A DNA stretch of 64,000 bases from Siderastrea radians (taxonomy: Eukaryota > Cnidaria > Anthozoa > Scleractinia > Rhizangiidae), in contig OZ024887.1 in the NCBI GenBank assembly GCA_964017195.1, positions 64,227,311 to 64,291,310 of the forward strand, in the 5' to 3' direction. The notes beneath the pieces are model-generated. The model made no database searches. It was given only the letters and a program-made list of their open reading frames with translations, and had not been told where the DNA came from. Shown here one piece after another: positions 11,989 through 24,400 of the stretch (positions are counted from its first letter, which is position 1; every line of letters starts with the position of its first letter). Position numbers and translations under genes: made by a program.

Positions 11989-14900
11989 GAAGTGGTTGGT
12001 TAATGATATGACTGTTTAATAATTAAGTGAATTTATGTCTTTTGAATCTTATTAGGAGTACCCGACGAAAAAATTAAAGCCAAAGACTTAAAAGCGGTCA
12101 ACTTAACAATATAAATTTATTGTATCTAGAGCCGTTGCTATTAAGGGATTGCTAGGATGGTATGTTATACAAATTTGTCTTGGAGCGTTTTGTTCTGCAA
12201 AAGTGGTGAAATTTACGAGGGTGGTCATCCCGGGTTTAAAAATCGACACCTGCATAAGAAATTACGGTTTCTGCAGGAAAAAACGCTACTGGAGAGAATG
12301 TATTAGTAGATTGTTTATGACAAGATAACTTTTAATTAATAATCGCGATTAACTTCAACAAACCGAAAGGTCATGTTAGGCAATGTTCTTGAGGTTCTGT
12401 AACTTTTGAATTCAAATCTTTTAAGTTCGTAAGACCACAGCGATAAGACGTTGAGAATTGCCGGAACTTTAGGAGACCTGGATCAGTAAAATACTTGAAG
12501 TTAAAAAGAAAAAAAAAACAGACATTACTCATTTTGTTCTTGTAGCTCCCGAAGACGGTTTGTTTTCCAAACCGAAATATCGGGCAACTTATTGTCACAC
12601 ATATTTTTACTTTTTATATCCAACTTTTTTGTTTTCGTCTTGTGTGTATTTTACTGCCGCAGGGATCAATCTTAACTTTCGAAACGATTGTAATGTCCAG
12701 TTGAGCACCTTTTGAGTTGTAGGGTTTTTGTTTCCTCGTAACGTAACTTACTAAATGAAGTGTTCGCTCGAAAGTCTTGGAGGAACAACAAGGGCAAACA
12801 GTGTATTTGTGACTAAACCGCTTAGTAACGTTGTATTAATGTCCCGCTTTGACGTCTTTTTGTTTTTGTATGTCGTTTTAGGGCTGAACACTTCTTCATC
12901 TAGCTAGAAAATGTTAATTCAATTTTAAGATAAGGAAAATGTAAATTAAACGTCAGATCGAAAGGTTAGATAAATTATCTTAGTTTGTGAATTGATAGGA
13001 AAATTTTCAACGGAATTAACTAATTACTAGTGGTAGTTTGATGTCCCGCCTTCGTTGTCGCGAGCTAAAGAGAGGAAGCCCTAGAAGGACCTAAATCGTG
13101 CCAGTCCCAAAAGTGGGTATTGGTCGTGTTAAACGCAAATTGTTCATAACTAATTTTAAGATTTGTATGATTCGTGGTCAGTAATTATTGCTAATAAAGT
13201 TTTTAACTCGTGCCTTGTTTAATTATTTTTAGCCTGGCAGAGTTGACCATGTTGTGGTGGTGGAGCTCAAGGGTAACTTACCTAGCGAAAGCGGATTCAA
13301 AACTTTGCATATACAAATCAAAACGCATTAGTGAGGACATCTGAAACTATACGACAACGCATGTGCGAACTAAAATATTTTGCCATGTTTTCGACTAAAA
13401 GGAAACAGACTTGAATACGCATTAGTGCTGACGGGTCTTTGAAGTACAAGCAGTCTTTTGCGTTTTCGTGATTAGGATCAGGCTGCAAAGGTTTTCACCT
13501 TCCCACTGAGATTAAGGACGACATAATCATAAACACGAGAAAATGAACATTGATTTTCTTCTGATACTGTTGATCATAAGTACCCTTGGCATATGATTTT
13601 GTTATAGGCGTTCCCAATGAGTCATAAGCGTCATAACATGTTTGCGCTTATAATTGTATTTAGTTAAATTAAGGCCTGATGTCTTTAACCGTGTTTAAAT
13701 AAACTTAAATGAACGAACGAAAGAACAAACGAACGAACGCACGCACGCACGCACGCACAAACGAACGCACGTACGCACGCACGAACGAACTAGCCAACGA
13801 ACGAACCAACGAACGAACGTTATGTCGCTAGTGGGAACTAAGGTAAACCGATTCGCCGGAACTGGACTAAAGTTGGAAAGAGACAACTTGGAACAAACTT
13901 TCTAAGACAGAGACAAGAATTATCCAAAATATTCTGTCATAATCACGACACGTCATTCGAACGTACACAGGCTTGTTTTTTTTATTTGGTAAATAAATTA
14001 AACCCTTATTAATACAACCGATATGTGTACGTTATATAAAGTGCTTCCCAGCTTTGAATAACTGAGTCTAGTAAAGTCTTAACTCACAATATACTTAAAC
14101 AAATTCTTCCAAACAAATTTAACTTCTTTTAAAGACCTTGCTTTTAGGTGATTTTAAATCAACCTACATCACACCTCTACAAAAACGTATAGTCTCCAAC
14201 TATAACACACCTACTCTACATTTCATGCAACTGAACATATTTTTCACCAACACGTTAATTGACTTCTTTATGCCCTGCTTACGATGTTTCGAATAAATAC
14301 AAAGAAGAATCGTGTTCATGCTGCCTGGAACATAAAAAATAACGACACCTTAAAACAGTTCACCGCTTTTTGTCGCTTCTTGTTCACGAAAGAAAATATT
14401 AGGAATTACCCGTTCGCGTTAAATACGGGACACATAAAAATTATCGACTGATGAATCGACATCTCACATTTAAATACACCATTATCAATATTTAACAAAC
14501 ACCAGTTGATAAATTTTGTCAAGTCTGAACATTTGTGAAAATGTCGCGTCGCAAGCGCGCGGTGGAAATCTGACGTGCGACACAAGAATCTGAGTTTCCC
14601 ACCAAAAAAAAAACAAGACAAAGCAAAAACAAAAAAACAAAAAATAATAATAATAATAACATCAACAACAGTGAGATGAATTTCTGCGAGTTTTTTACAG
14701 CTGTCGAAGCTTCGGCAAAAATAGGTGTACGTGCGATTTCCACTGCGTTTTAGAGCGACGTAGAATTACTCAAGTGACTCCTTTAAAATGTTCACTTATG
14801 ATCCAACTTGATCCTCTTTCCTGGAGGAGTGACGTCGTCGGTTAACACGCTTGCAGTTGGTGAAAATACATTGTTGGACATTTCCTGACATGCTATGGTA

Positions 14901-15486
14901 CTGAAGTAGTTCGTCATGTATGGCGAGGCAACTTCCCAGATCTGCGAAAAGATTGAACAGTGGTGTGATAAAACAGCAGAGAGAGAAGTTGTGCGAAATG
15001 GGAGGAGGAATCAAGTGCTTCTTTTTAAAAGCAGTGTTTCTTTGGCAAATTTCGAACATTTCCCGAGCAATTGTTGCACTTTATCTCGTAGAGCTTTAAC
15101 TCTTCGCTCGGCACCGCACGCCTCTTTGGTTGTGATTTGAGACACCATTTCGTAAAATAGTTATTTATTTAAAAATTCTCATTCTTGGTTAATGAAGTTC
15201 TAGCTTTCTCACTGGTTCATTGAAAGAACCCTGCGTTTGCCTTACGAGGAAATTGATGCCATGTCAAGCGCCGCGCCGTTCAAAAGATTCAATAGGCCGC
15301 GAAGCAAATGCTTAGTCCAAAAGTATAGCAGAAGTGAATGAAAATGAAATAGAAGCCCGTAAAATTACTACCATTTTGTTTTGCTTTGAACAAGGCTTGT
15401 TCTCTTTCTCCAATTTTGAGCGAGTCCGACCGTTTTTTGGAAAACTGACACAGAAAAACGAGCTCTTGGAATAATTATTAAATAAA
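11989..15486. other. Intergenic spacer between convergent cathepsin C and HAL
   Basis: This holds the 3' UTR of cathepsin C; a candidate AATAAA lies at 13193-13198, which would imply a long UTR of about 1.2 kb. A tetranucleotide microsatellite lies at 13711-13819. I see no convincing gene. A 45-codon minus-strand ORF (15011-15148), rich in Lys, Leu and Gln, is too short to call. Confidence 0.5.
13711..13819. repeat. (GAAC/GCAC)n tetranucleotide microsatellite
   Basis: Alternating blocks of GAAC and GCAC units run for about 110 bp with a few substitutions. A reverse-strand reading frame through it gives an Arg/Val/Cys repeat, a by-product of the period and not a protein. Confidence 0.85.
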
Positions 15487-18400
15487 TTACTTCAAATAAG
15501 AGTTATCAATCCAGACTGGAAAAGACAAAGAATAAAGGGATCTTACTTTGCCTTCCTTAACAAGCTTGAGTGCAGCTTCAATGTCAGCGGCCATGAACCG
15601 ATCCTTATCCCAAGACCTACAAAAACACAACAAAGGATTAATTGAAAATGGAAAAAAGATAGGTAGCTTTTTAACAAGTAGGAGAGAAAATTCCACTTTG
15701 TCTACGAACAGTTAGTGCGTATACACTTTGTCTACGAACAGTTAGTGCGGAACTGACTGTTATAATAAATATTATTATTACTAAAGCTAGGAAGGATGAC
15801 CTGGTAAAAACAGCAAGCTTTTTCTGAGTCACTGCGGCAAATAATCCGATATCGGGGCTTATTGTTGGTGGAAGGATGTTCGGGGGAGCGGGGTTAAACA
15901 GGAGAAAAGAAGGAGAAAAAAAGAACTATCCGCCTATGGCGTACGTTTCTCAAAAGTCCCGAATACTTGTTCAGGCCCAATAACATCTGAGGTTTATTTT
16001 GGGAAATATTTTCGTTTCTTACTTGATATTTTTCCTTACGAGGGAATGAACAGCTTCGAGAGGTTCTGTCGTTTTCAAAGGGCGCAGAAGATCAATTCCC
16101 TGGCAAGCTATCAACAACTCAATCGCAAGCACTGAAAGTAGAAAGGAGAAATAAAATCAAACCAAACTACTTACAGATCAAACATAGCTGCACACAAGCG
16201 AAATACATGGTAACCTATTCTATGTACTCAGAATTTGGAATTGGAAAAAAGGCGTATTCTGAGAAAAAACCTCCAGTGCTCGCAATAGTTTTGAACAACT
16301 CAGATGGCTAACCGATTATGTCGTTTAGTTAAAAGCGACTAACAGCCCACGCCCATGGACGGGATGCTAGTCCATGACAGGGTTTCTCTAGCATTTTATA
16401 GATTAAGATTTCAGGCTATCGGTTCGTTACTACTCGGGGTCTCAAAGGGGAGTTCTTTGGATCTCTGAAGCCCCGAAAGTTTTGCTTTGAGCCCGGAGTC
16501 TGAATACTACATGATCTGTGCTTGGACCCCGGACAAAAATACTGATTTTGGCTAAATGAAGCCTCGGTGTAAAACGATGGAGCCCGGATCCTTGGAGCTC
16601 TTAACTCTTTGGGAACCTGAGAACTCATTTGTACAGCTGGGTAGAGAATGACAACCTTGAACAAAGTTTCTTATCTTAGACAACTCGCTGCAGAAACTAT
16701 CGTCCGATCAACGACGATCCGTCCTTCCCATCGAAAGTAACAACACATCAAATAGTAGAAAACGACTACAGCGAAGGACACGGTGAACGTTTGGGTCTGT
16801 TCAAAACTGGTTCAGAAATAAGAGTAAACATTCCAACCTTTTTCCACATTTTCAACAACTTTGATGGCCTTTCTCGCGGCAAACCCTCCCATGGACACGT
16901 GATCTTCTTGGCCAGCGGACGTGGGTAACGAATCTACCGAGGCGGGGTGGCACAGGACTTTGTTCTCTGAAACTAAGATTTGAAGCAGTAAAATTAAAGG
17001 CTAAAAATAAACTCTGAAACCAACATTCGAAGCCAGTTAGCTAGAATAAAGGGCCTTCAGATTTCAATCAACTACAAGAGGGTGGAGAAACTGTTTTAAC
17101 TTTTGGAGCTAAAATTTTAAATTAAAAAAATTTAAATTTAATACATGTAACTTTCGGACTTCTCGGACTGTTGAAGTTTTCTTCCGGGACTCTTTTTTAA
17201 AGGCGGTTACAAATAGCTGCCAAACCTAAGAGTTTTTAATTTTATTTTTGTGGGCTGATAGTCCGATTTTATGAGATTTTGAAGCATTCCTGAGTCAACA
17301 ATGTGTCATACCTCACGACTAAATCTCCATTTCTTGTAAACCCCAAAGGAGTGAAATAGAAGGAGCCGCGGTCCCTTCTTGTTTAAAGTAAAATACAACA
17401 AAAAAATTGCTTAAAACTGCTTTACCTAAAGATGCTGCCGTACAGTGTGCCATCATAAAACCTGCATAGAGCGAAGAAAAACAAATATTTATTACATTTG
17501 ACTTTACAGTGGAGCCAGACTGATAATATGCAAAAGCACAAGTAAACACGAGACAACTTATCGTTACCGGAATTAAGTCCTCCTTCTTTGACAAGAAATG
17601 CTGGTAGCTCACTGTATGCTGAACAAAGAGAAATTAAATATATGTCACTAATTATAAACCAGCGATGTAAACGATAACCAGTTTTTTAGTGTTTTTAAAT
17701 GAGCATAATAGGATAAATCATTTTTATTCTACCAAGGTTTTTGTTGAAGCTGTACAAAGCCTTTAATTTCTTTTTCTTTAATATATACATTTTTTGTTAC
17801 TTAGTTCGGAGCTCATTTAACCAAAAAAACAAAAAAACAAAACAAAACAAAACAAACAAACAAAAATTGGTGAGTTTAGAACTGAGCAAAGCGATATCGC
17901 CCTCTCGTGGTTCCCATGTTCATGTCGGGAAAGGTGAAAGATATATAGGCGCGAGTCTTCGTGGCAACGCGTGAAAGGAGAACCTGCGCGTGTTTTTGGC
18001 ATCTCCACTAAATCGCACTCAACATCAAATAGAAAAATGCAAATTACTTGGATTGACAAGTCTCTCCATTCTTCTCTCGCTGATACTCGCCAGTTCATGA
18101 ATGCCAATGGTTAGGTAGTCCAACACCTATTAACAAACAGCCAGCCAGTTACGTAGACATCATGGACTTCAAGTTTACTTCACAATTATAATAAGCATGA
18201 GTGTTTTTTTCTCTCTTTTAAAACTTCTAAACTAATCTCGCTTTTTTTTTCTTTTGGAAAAACAGAGATGCATTAGTTGATTTTTTGTTACTGACCTGCG
18301 AAAAGACGTTTCTGGATTGCTCCCTGCATATATAGATGATATCAAGAAACCTCCAGTCGAACCTGTTAATTTGTCACTCACCTTGGCAGGATATTCGCCA

Positions 18401-21400
18401 TGAAAATTTCCACCTGAAATAACCTCTCCGCGTTCAGCAAAAACGATCTATTGATAACCTCGTTAAGGGCATCCTTTACCAAAACAACCTCACTGTTCTC
18501 CATATGCTTCTTATGTAATAGGCTGGGAGAATTTCTTTAAACATTAAGATATTCAACCTATTGTGATCACTTTCTTATTCTCATGACCTGTATGTTTGAT
18601 GAAGTAGCGATATTGTTAAGAGAAATTTAATGTTGGTCACTAGTATAGTGGAGCTTAGGAGTTAATATTAGGAATCTTAAGCAAACATAAGGGAACGCCA
18701 AGGTAAACTTCTTTTAGAAAACAAATTCACGTCATTTAAAACTGTTTCGCGATTTTTTTCAAACCGTTCAACTTTTACTTGTCTAATGTGGTCAGCTTTT
18801 AGGAGCTGAGTTCTTAGGGACGGTGTTTACGTTCAGGACGAAAAAGGGAAAAGGCACTGTAGTGGGAAATGAAATCAAATTGATCCTCCCATGTTGTACC
18901 AAATGTATCTTCAACACTTATTGTTTGTCATCACTGTCATGGGTGCCCCTAATCTTGTACCCAGATCTCTCACGGTCATCTACCGACAATGAGATCTGGG
19001 TACGAGATTAGGATGCCTCAGGCCTCTGACGACCTCATAGCCACCACATCAGTGAAGGTCACGAGAACGTTCTTCCCCCTCCCCCCGGTAAAAAAAACAA
19101 AGGCAACGAGAATAAACTGCTTGAGAAAAACGACAACGCTGTTACCAATGACCGCATATTGAGATAGCATCCAACGCACTTATTCTTTGGGCTTCTTTGT
19201 TGGAGGCTATTCTTCAGATTATATTGCTTTTCACATTCCAGTCAAGATCAAGGATACTGGGTTGTCTGTGGCACTGTTCATTTCTGTCGTAATCACCTCT
19301 TCCACGAAGTCGATAGTGTCATTGACAACTCCGTGTACCTACCACAAACAGAAAGAATGACAAGGTTAAGAAGAGCATTTACCCTACCCTAAACTGAACT
19401 TCAAAAAAGTGATTAAGGCTGAAAGTCGCAATCGCTTGAATTACACTCGACAATAGCTTTACCATTTTCTTGGAGCTGAAGATACTCTTGCCGTGGATTT
19501 AGTCGACTAAATCTGCGAACATGCTACTACGTGCGTTTTGCCGTGCTATAGCTACAAACCGGTTACAACTTATTGTTTGGAACTCTAGTCAACCTCGTTC
19601 CCAGAGCCTTGTGCGCATTCAAAATGGCGGGGTTTGAATCCGGAGAAGGCCCTGGGAATGAGATTGAGCTCTAGTTGCACCAGTGCATTGAAGGTTTAGA
19701 GTGGCGTTAAAAGAACAGTCGTAAGATCTAGACCAAAAACAAAGCGGCACAACAACGTTGGTCACTATATTTTTGATTTTGTGTCTTTGGTTGAGAAAGT
19801 GGCAATAGTTTTCTTCACTACCTACAGAGCAGAGCAAGACAAAACTGAAGCACACGCCATTACTTTCGGTATTGAAATGGAAATGATTGGCCGGTGCGGT
19901 AACAACGTCATTTCTGGCCATGAAATTATCCGCGCTAGGTGACTTACCTGGGGACAACAGCGTAACGTGTATGCGTCTTGGACACGGTTACAAAATCTGT
20001 GACTTTCTGCAAGAGTACAAGGAACAAATCATTAACAACTTTGGTTGGGTTGGTCAAAACAAACATTTTATTCGCCCAGACATTGCACTTTAAAATTAAC
20101 TTGACTTCCGTTTTTCCCCTAAGAGGTTGACCGCTTAGCACGACATAACCCAGCGCCAAGCGTTTCTCTTTCCACTAACTTGATTTTGGCGCTAATCTGT
20201 GAGGTCAAAAACTGCCAACAGTCAACACACAACCCACTCCAAAGCACGTCGATGTGCAACGACGATTGTTGTCAACGATTTTTTTAGTGTATGTTACATC
20301 AGAGGATTGTTAGCGCAATGTTGAGTTTACGCGAAGTCCACCAGCAAAAGGCATGTAACGTATTTATGGGCGGGTAGACTATTTTCAGCATATTGCGAAT
20401 TTTTAAAGCTGATTCAAAACTTGTAACATACGAAAACTCGAAACTTACTGTCAGGGCGAAAAATGTGCTGGCATCAAATTTTCGAGCAACATTTTTGCCC
20501 TAAAAATCTTCGGAATCGAATCGAAGCGAACTAGCCTCTGTAGCATCACCTTGCGCTCATTTCGCAGAACAGGACGCCCGTGAACTAGATTAAACATGAC
20601 ACACAGTACTGTAGTCCAGCCACATTGCCCTGTCCTGATGTAGGTATGCAACGCACACTTGCCTGCAATTTCCGAATGATGTATTCTTGAATGAAGCAGA
20701 GACCGCAATCTTTCAGCTACGCGGCGCTGACCAACGTGTGGGCGCACCTGTTGGATTACTAATGGTTTGAAACAAATCAAATTACTGTTAGCCACGCGAC
20801 TTATCATTTTACCTCTCTCCAAATCACAGGAATTTATTGATCACAGGCTTACCCCTTTGTTTGTTTGGTGCACTGTGGCTGTGTTGGTAATCAAGTTAAT
20901 CTTCCTAAAGGCAACGTTTAAGGACTTTTCAAACTAAGATGAAAAAAAAAAAGAAAGGGATGCAGTGTCGTACTTTGTTGATTTGTGTTTGTTTTTTTCA
21001 AAGCTCGCGAGCGCTAACGGTTTTATAAAGTTGAAGTTTGACTTCATATACTTTTGATATACTTCTGGGTGATAACTGACACAGCCATTTAAAAGCGCAG
21101 TTCACCAAACAGAAACAGAATGGTAAGCCTTAGTAGTGATGACTAAACTTACAAGCATCAAACGCTCTTGTTGTTCCCTTCAACACTTCTAATGACATTG
21201 CTGCAATGACGTCAGCTTGCTTGGCAATTAAACGAGACCGTTCCACGGCTAGAAGCGAAGAAAAAATGCTTAAGCACGAAGTACAAAGCATAACTATTTG
21301 TGAATTTAAATTCGCGTTCTTGAGAATCGTTACGTAAACATTTCTGGATTACAAGGTTTCCCAAAAGTTTCCCTGTCTGTAAGCACACGTATCAATTGTT

Positions 21401-24400
21401 GGGAAAGCTCTAAACTGCTTCTGAAAGGAATCGCAGGAGTTAGAAAATCGATCTCGTTTCGCCAAGTTTGCGATGTTCTTCTATGACCTCCCGTGTAACG
21501 TATGACCGTGTAACGTATGACTGAAGTTTATTGCAAACCTCTCAGTGGAGTTTTGATTCAAAAGGTCGCATAACAGCGACTAAAATGATAGTAAGTCTTT
21601 CAGACATATTTTGCTTCCGCGAAAAGTGTGTGTGCTCTATAAGGGTTATACATATTGGAAAATACTGTTTCCATAATAAAAAGGACGTTTCCTTGCTTGC
21701 CGCGCAGTGATGTCCACGTTGCCCCTCTCTCCTGAACTTGTTAACTTTCTCAAACCGATCCGGTCTTTACAAGTGGGAACTAAAGAAAATGACAAGCTTA
21801 CCTTCGGCACCAAGCGAAGTTATCAGCTGAGTCCCATTTATCAAAGCAAGTCCCTGAATAATGATAAGCAAAAAATGGTGTCAGAAACTTTGAAGACATT
21901 GGTGCTTGTCAAAGGGAAATGGAAAAACAAATAAGATGAATAACGTACCTCCTTAGGACCGAGAATGAGCGGCTCAAGACCATGCGCCTTGAGGACCTGG
22001 GATAACATTAATGGGTAAGATATATTAAAATACTGTATCTAGCAATGTGAAACCTAGAGTGCGAACGGTCGTTTTTTTTTCTTCAAGGATAGTAGGGAAC
22101 GCGAAGAATCAAGAATGGTGCGATGGCCCGAACCGAAGGGCGAGCGGCGAAGCGCCGTAGCACCATTTCCGTATTCTTCGCGAGGCCTCTACTGTCCTTG
22201 GCAGTCTTAGTATGTGAAGACTTGTACATGGGGGAGACACGAGTTTTGCGTCGCCAGCGGGCAGTGAAAAGCAACACAGGGAATGACAAAAGTAAACTTT
22301 TGTTGTTGCAAAGTCTCGTTAAGTTTCTTACGACTTTTTTTACAGCTTTTTTTTTTCAGCTGTTGTGCCTTCTGCGCGATGTGCAAGCAGAAAATAGCAC
22401 AAGCATCCAGCAAGTACGTAACATGTACGGTAACCTGGCCAGTGGTCAGAGTGTCGAATTTTTGAACTGCCGTCAGGTTTTTCATATTATGATTATAGAT
22501 TACTGGAGAACAGAAAGATATCGCACTATGGAATACGGTAAAAGCGAACGGCAGAAATCACTACGTAATCATAACTTTTCCTGCCATTTTTCACCTTTAC
22601 GTTGATCTACGTCACTGCTACGTTCGCTGTTTCAACGTAAGAACTATTATTCGTGTTCGTCAACAAGTTGTTGACGAACATGAAAATTTACAGTTTTTGA
22701 ATTGTTCTATACCACAGTGAGTTACCATCTTACTGTAAACGTTAAGCTCAGTGCGGTTTTATTTCATGCTAGCTCTATGTTAAGTAACTGGCTAACTATC
22801 AGCAAGTACATGAAAAAAGAAAGAAAAGTAGGACTCAAAAAACAAAAACACTAATGTTTGGCTGTCACAGTCATTCACAAAAATGATGGTAAAATTAAAG
22901 AGTTGCTTCAGAACTTCCAAAAAGGTCGTTGTCAGTTTAGTTGATACTTAGAACGCTTCAGTTTTATCTTGTATTTAGCTTTTAGTGCTTGAGTTTCGGC
23001 GGAACTAGCGTCGAAAATTTTAGCGGAGCCCGCGCGCTAGTGCGTCAGCGGAGCACCGTTGCTAAGGAAATTTGGTAACCTGTCATGAAGCCAAGAAATT
23101 TTGGTAGTGACGTAATAGTCACGTGACCGTCCGTCTATACGTCCGTACATCCGTAGTTCAAATTTGCCTTGTCGGTTCTGTTGCGAACTCGGTCGGCACA
23201 CCGCTTGAGTTCGCAGCGGTTTCGACGCCAAATATAGCAGAGTTGGTGCTTTTTGGTTTTTTCTGTCTACAACCATGGTTTTTACGGCGGTCCGAACACA
23301 TTTTGCCAGGAAAAACACCAGCATTTTCATTTTGATATGCAGCTTGTCACGAAGAAAGAAATAAGTAGTAAAGTTAACGTCTGAAAACACCAATAAACTC
23401 TCATGGCCTAGTGGATAAATCGCCGGCTTATGACGCCGCCGAGCTGGGTACGGCTCCCAGCAAAGACATGAATTTTTTTCTTTTTTCTTTTTTTAATTTT
23501 ATTTAACGACTTGAATGAGAGTATTTTAACAAATTAATAAGTGCCAGCAACTAAAAAAGAAAAAAAAAAGAAGGGGGGGGGGGGGGCTCCGCTTTTAGGC
23601 TTGGCTAAATCTATATATTACGTATTACAATGCAGACTGAAAAGCGACGGGTTGACATTTGCAGATGAGGCCTGCATAATTGGTTTGTTTTAACTTTGAT
23701 TGGTTGAGGAAATGGCGCGAGTTTTCTGAACCAATCAGAACGTAGTAAAAGAAAACCAAAGCAAATGCCAATTACTTTCGACACAATTCAAAACCGCGCG
23801 CTCTTTTGCTTAATAAGTAGATAGTACTAACCAAACTGGCATCAGCCCAGCCGCCGCTCTTAGGACTCCACATTTGTCCCTCTCCCAGCAAACCAAGTGC
23901 TAAGTGTGATAACGGAGCGAGGTCACCACTCGCCCCTACAGTACCCTGCTCAGGAACCCACGGCAGGCAGGACTCTATAAACATACAAAAAAACGCAGAT
24001 TGGGTTCGCAAAACTGGAGTGGTATAAGCGAGTTTGAAAAAAAGATAAGTAAAGTAAAAAATAAATACGTAATAAAGCCTCAAGTCATTCAGTGCTGTAG
24101 TGCTAATTGGGGGCAATAAACTTCAGAAAAAAACTATACAACGAACGTAAATATTTTAAAATTTAAGCAGGCCGATGAACTGAGTACTTGACTACCGTGA
24201 GACAAATCTAAATGATTAGAGAGGAGACCTTGAAAATGGGACCCCCCGATCACAAGTTCAACCGCGCTTTAACATTACGCCACGCTGCGAATGACTGTAA
24301 ATACCGTTTAGGAGGCGACTAATCAACACCTTTCATGACAAGAAGGTCTCTATCTCTTAGTTTAAGGACGGTGCCTCCCTTTGTTACTGCGCATACGTTC

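Noticed and set aside
15011..15148. 45-codon minus-strand ORF, possible HAL last exon or small coiled-coil protein
   Set aside because: There is no acceptor in the right frame and no match to the histidase C-terminus; too short to support alone.
23402..23480. Functional tRNA gene
   Set aside because: The A box is good but the B box is poor and the stems do not form a cloverleaf; a degenerate SINE head fits better.
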